Below, in pieces: positions 63,918 to 64,000 of a stretch of 64,000 bases of DNA. A program made the position numbers and the translations under genes. Each line of letters begins with the position of its first letter. The stretch's first letter is position 1. The stretch comes from JAWKWH01 sp041397625 (GTDB taxonomy: Bacteria; Pseudomonadota; Alphaproteobacteria; Rhizobiales; Rhizobiaceae). The DNA lies in assembly GCA_041397625.1 (NCBI GenBank), contig JAWKWH010000002.1, positions 372,001 to 436,000 of the forward strand. The letters are read 5' to 3'. The notes beneath the pieces were generated by a model. The model made no database searches and was not told the origin of the DNA. It saw only the letters and a list, made by a program, of their open reading frames with translations.

Positions 63918-64000
63918 CTCTGCTCCTGTTTGGCATGCAGTAGATCCGCTTGCCGCGATTGGTCAGAAAATCGATCATCTCCACGACACCGGAATTGTCG
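63880..64000 (-). CDS. lpxA: UDP-GlcNAc acyltransferase LpxA, C-terminal end (cut by window edge)
   Basis: Last 39 residues and stop TGA at 63880-63882. The stretch VVEMIDFLTNRGKRIYCMP matches the C-terminal helix of LpxA in rhizobia. Gene order lpxA-lpxI-lpxB confirms it. Most of the gene, including the acyl-transfer domain, lies beyond 64000. Confidence 0.85.
   Translation of the reverse strand, partial: DNSGVVEMIDFLTNRGKRIYCMPNRSRDGSASDDGANEG

Overview
The window is a chromosomal stretch of a GC-rich alphaproteobacterium, most likely a member of Hyphomicrobiales (Rhizobiales) near Mesorhizobium/Phyllobacteriaceae. I base this on gene content and order: aroQ-accB-accC-aat-DUF2155-NDUFA12, tpiA-secG-pyrG, trpD-trpC-moaC-moeA-lexA-comEC-gltX-gltA-lpxB-lpxI-lpxA, an NDUFA12 homologue, LpxI in place of LpxH, an alphaproteobacterial RNase E with an interrupted S1 domain, and a direct-repeat SOS box. 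The species cannot be fixed from the sequence alone. I recognise no insertion sequence, prophage, CRISPR array, tRNA or rRNA. This is core chromosome with a few accessory genes.

Layout. Positions 1-2.6 kb: cell-wall genes (start of a class A penicillin-binding protein, then an AMIN-type amidase), reading leftwards. 3-6.1 kb: rne behind a 635-base leader. 6.3-12.6 kb: M48 protease, DsbA-like thioredoxin, aroQ, the accB-accC pair, aat, DUF2155 and the NDUFA12 homologue. 12.7-18 kb: a secreted cysteine-rich protein overlapping a DMT permease, a GNAT protein with gatB, a four-cysteine DUF6455 protein under a near-perfect FNR/FixK-type box, a CBS protein, a rhomboid protease and a candidate small RNA. 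18.2-20.6 kb: a signalling patch of PAS protein, tandem PilZ protein and LapG-like cysteine peptidase with its own AT-rich promoter. 20.7-28.7 kb: housekeeping and hypothetical genes, including cysE, two alpha/beta hydrolases, sfsA, map and radC.

28.7-33.1 kb: a four-gene MCE (Mla-type) lipid transport operon on the minus strand. 33.2-41.4 kb: an enolase-superfamily epimerase, hybrid malic enzyme, DUF2865 protein, a first glutamyl-tRNA synthetase, a TylF-type methyltransferase and an MFS transporter. 41.8-45.9 kb: a complete ugpBAEC-type glycerol-3-phosphate importer with a hairpin between the binding-protein gene and the permeases. 45.9-49.8 kb: pyrG, an L,D-transpeptidase, secG and tpiA. 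49.9-61.8 kb: a PpiD-like foldase, trpDC, moaC-moeA, lexA with its SOS box, comEC, a second glutamyl-tRNA synthetase and gltA. 61.8 kb to the end: lpxB, lpxI and the 3' end of lpxA.

Together the genes cover envelope construction (PBP, amidase, L,D-transpeptidase, MCE transport, lipid A), translation fidelity (two GluRS plus GatB), central metabolism and RNA decay. The least explained items are the candidate small RNA at 17955-18066, the anaerobox-driven DUF6455 gene, the rne leader and the PAS/PilZ/LapG-like patch.
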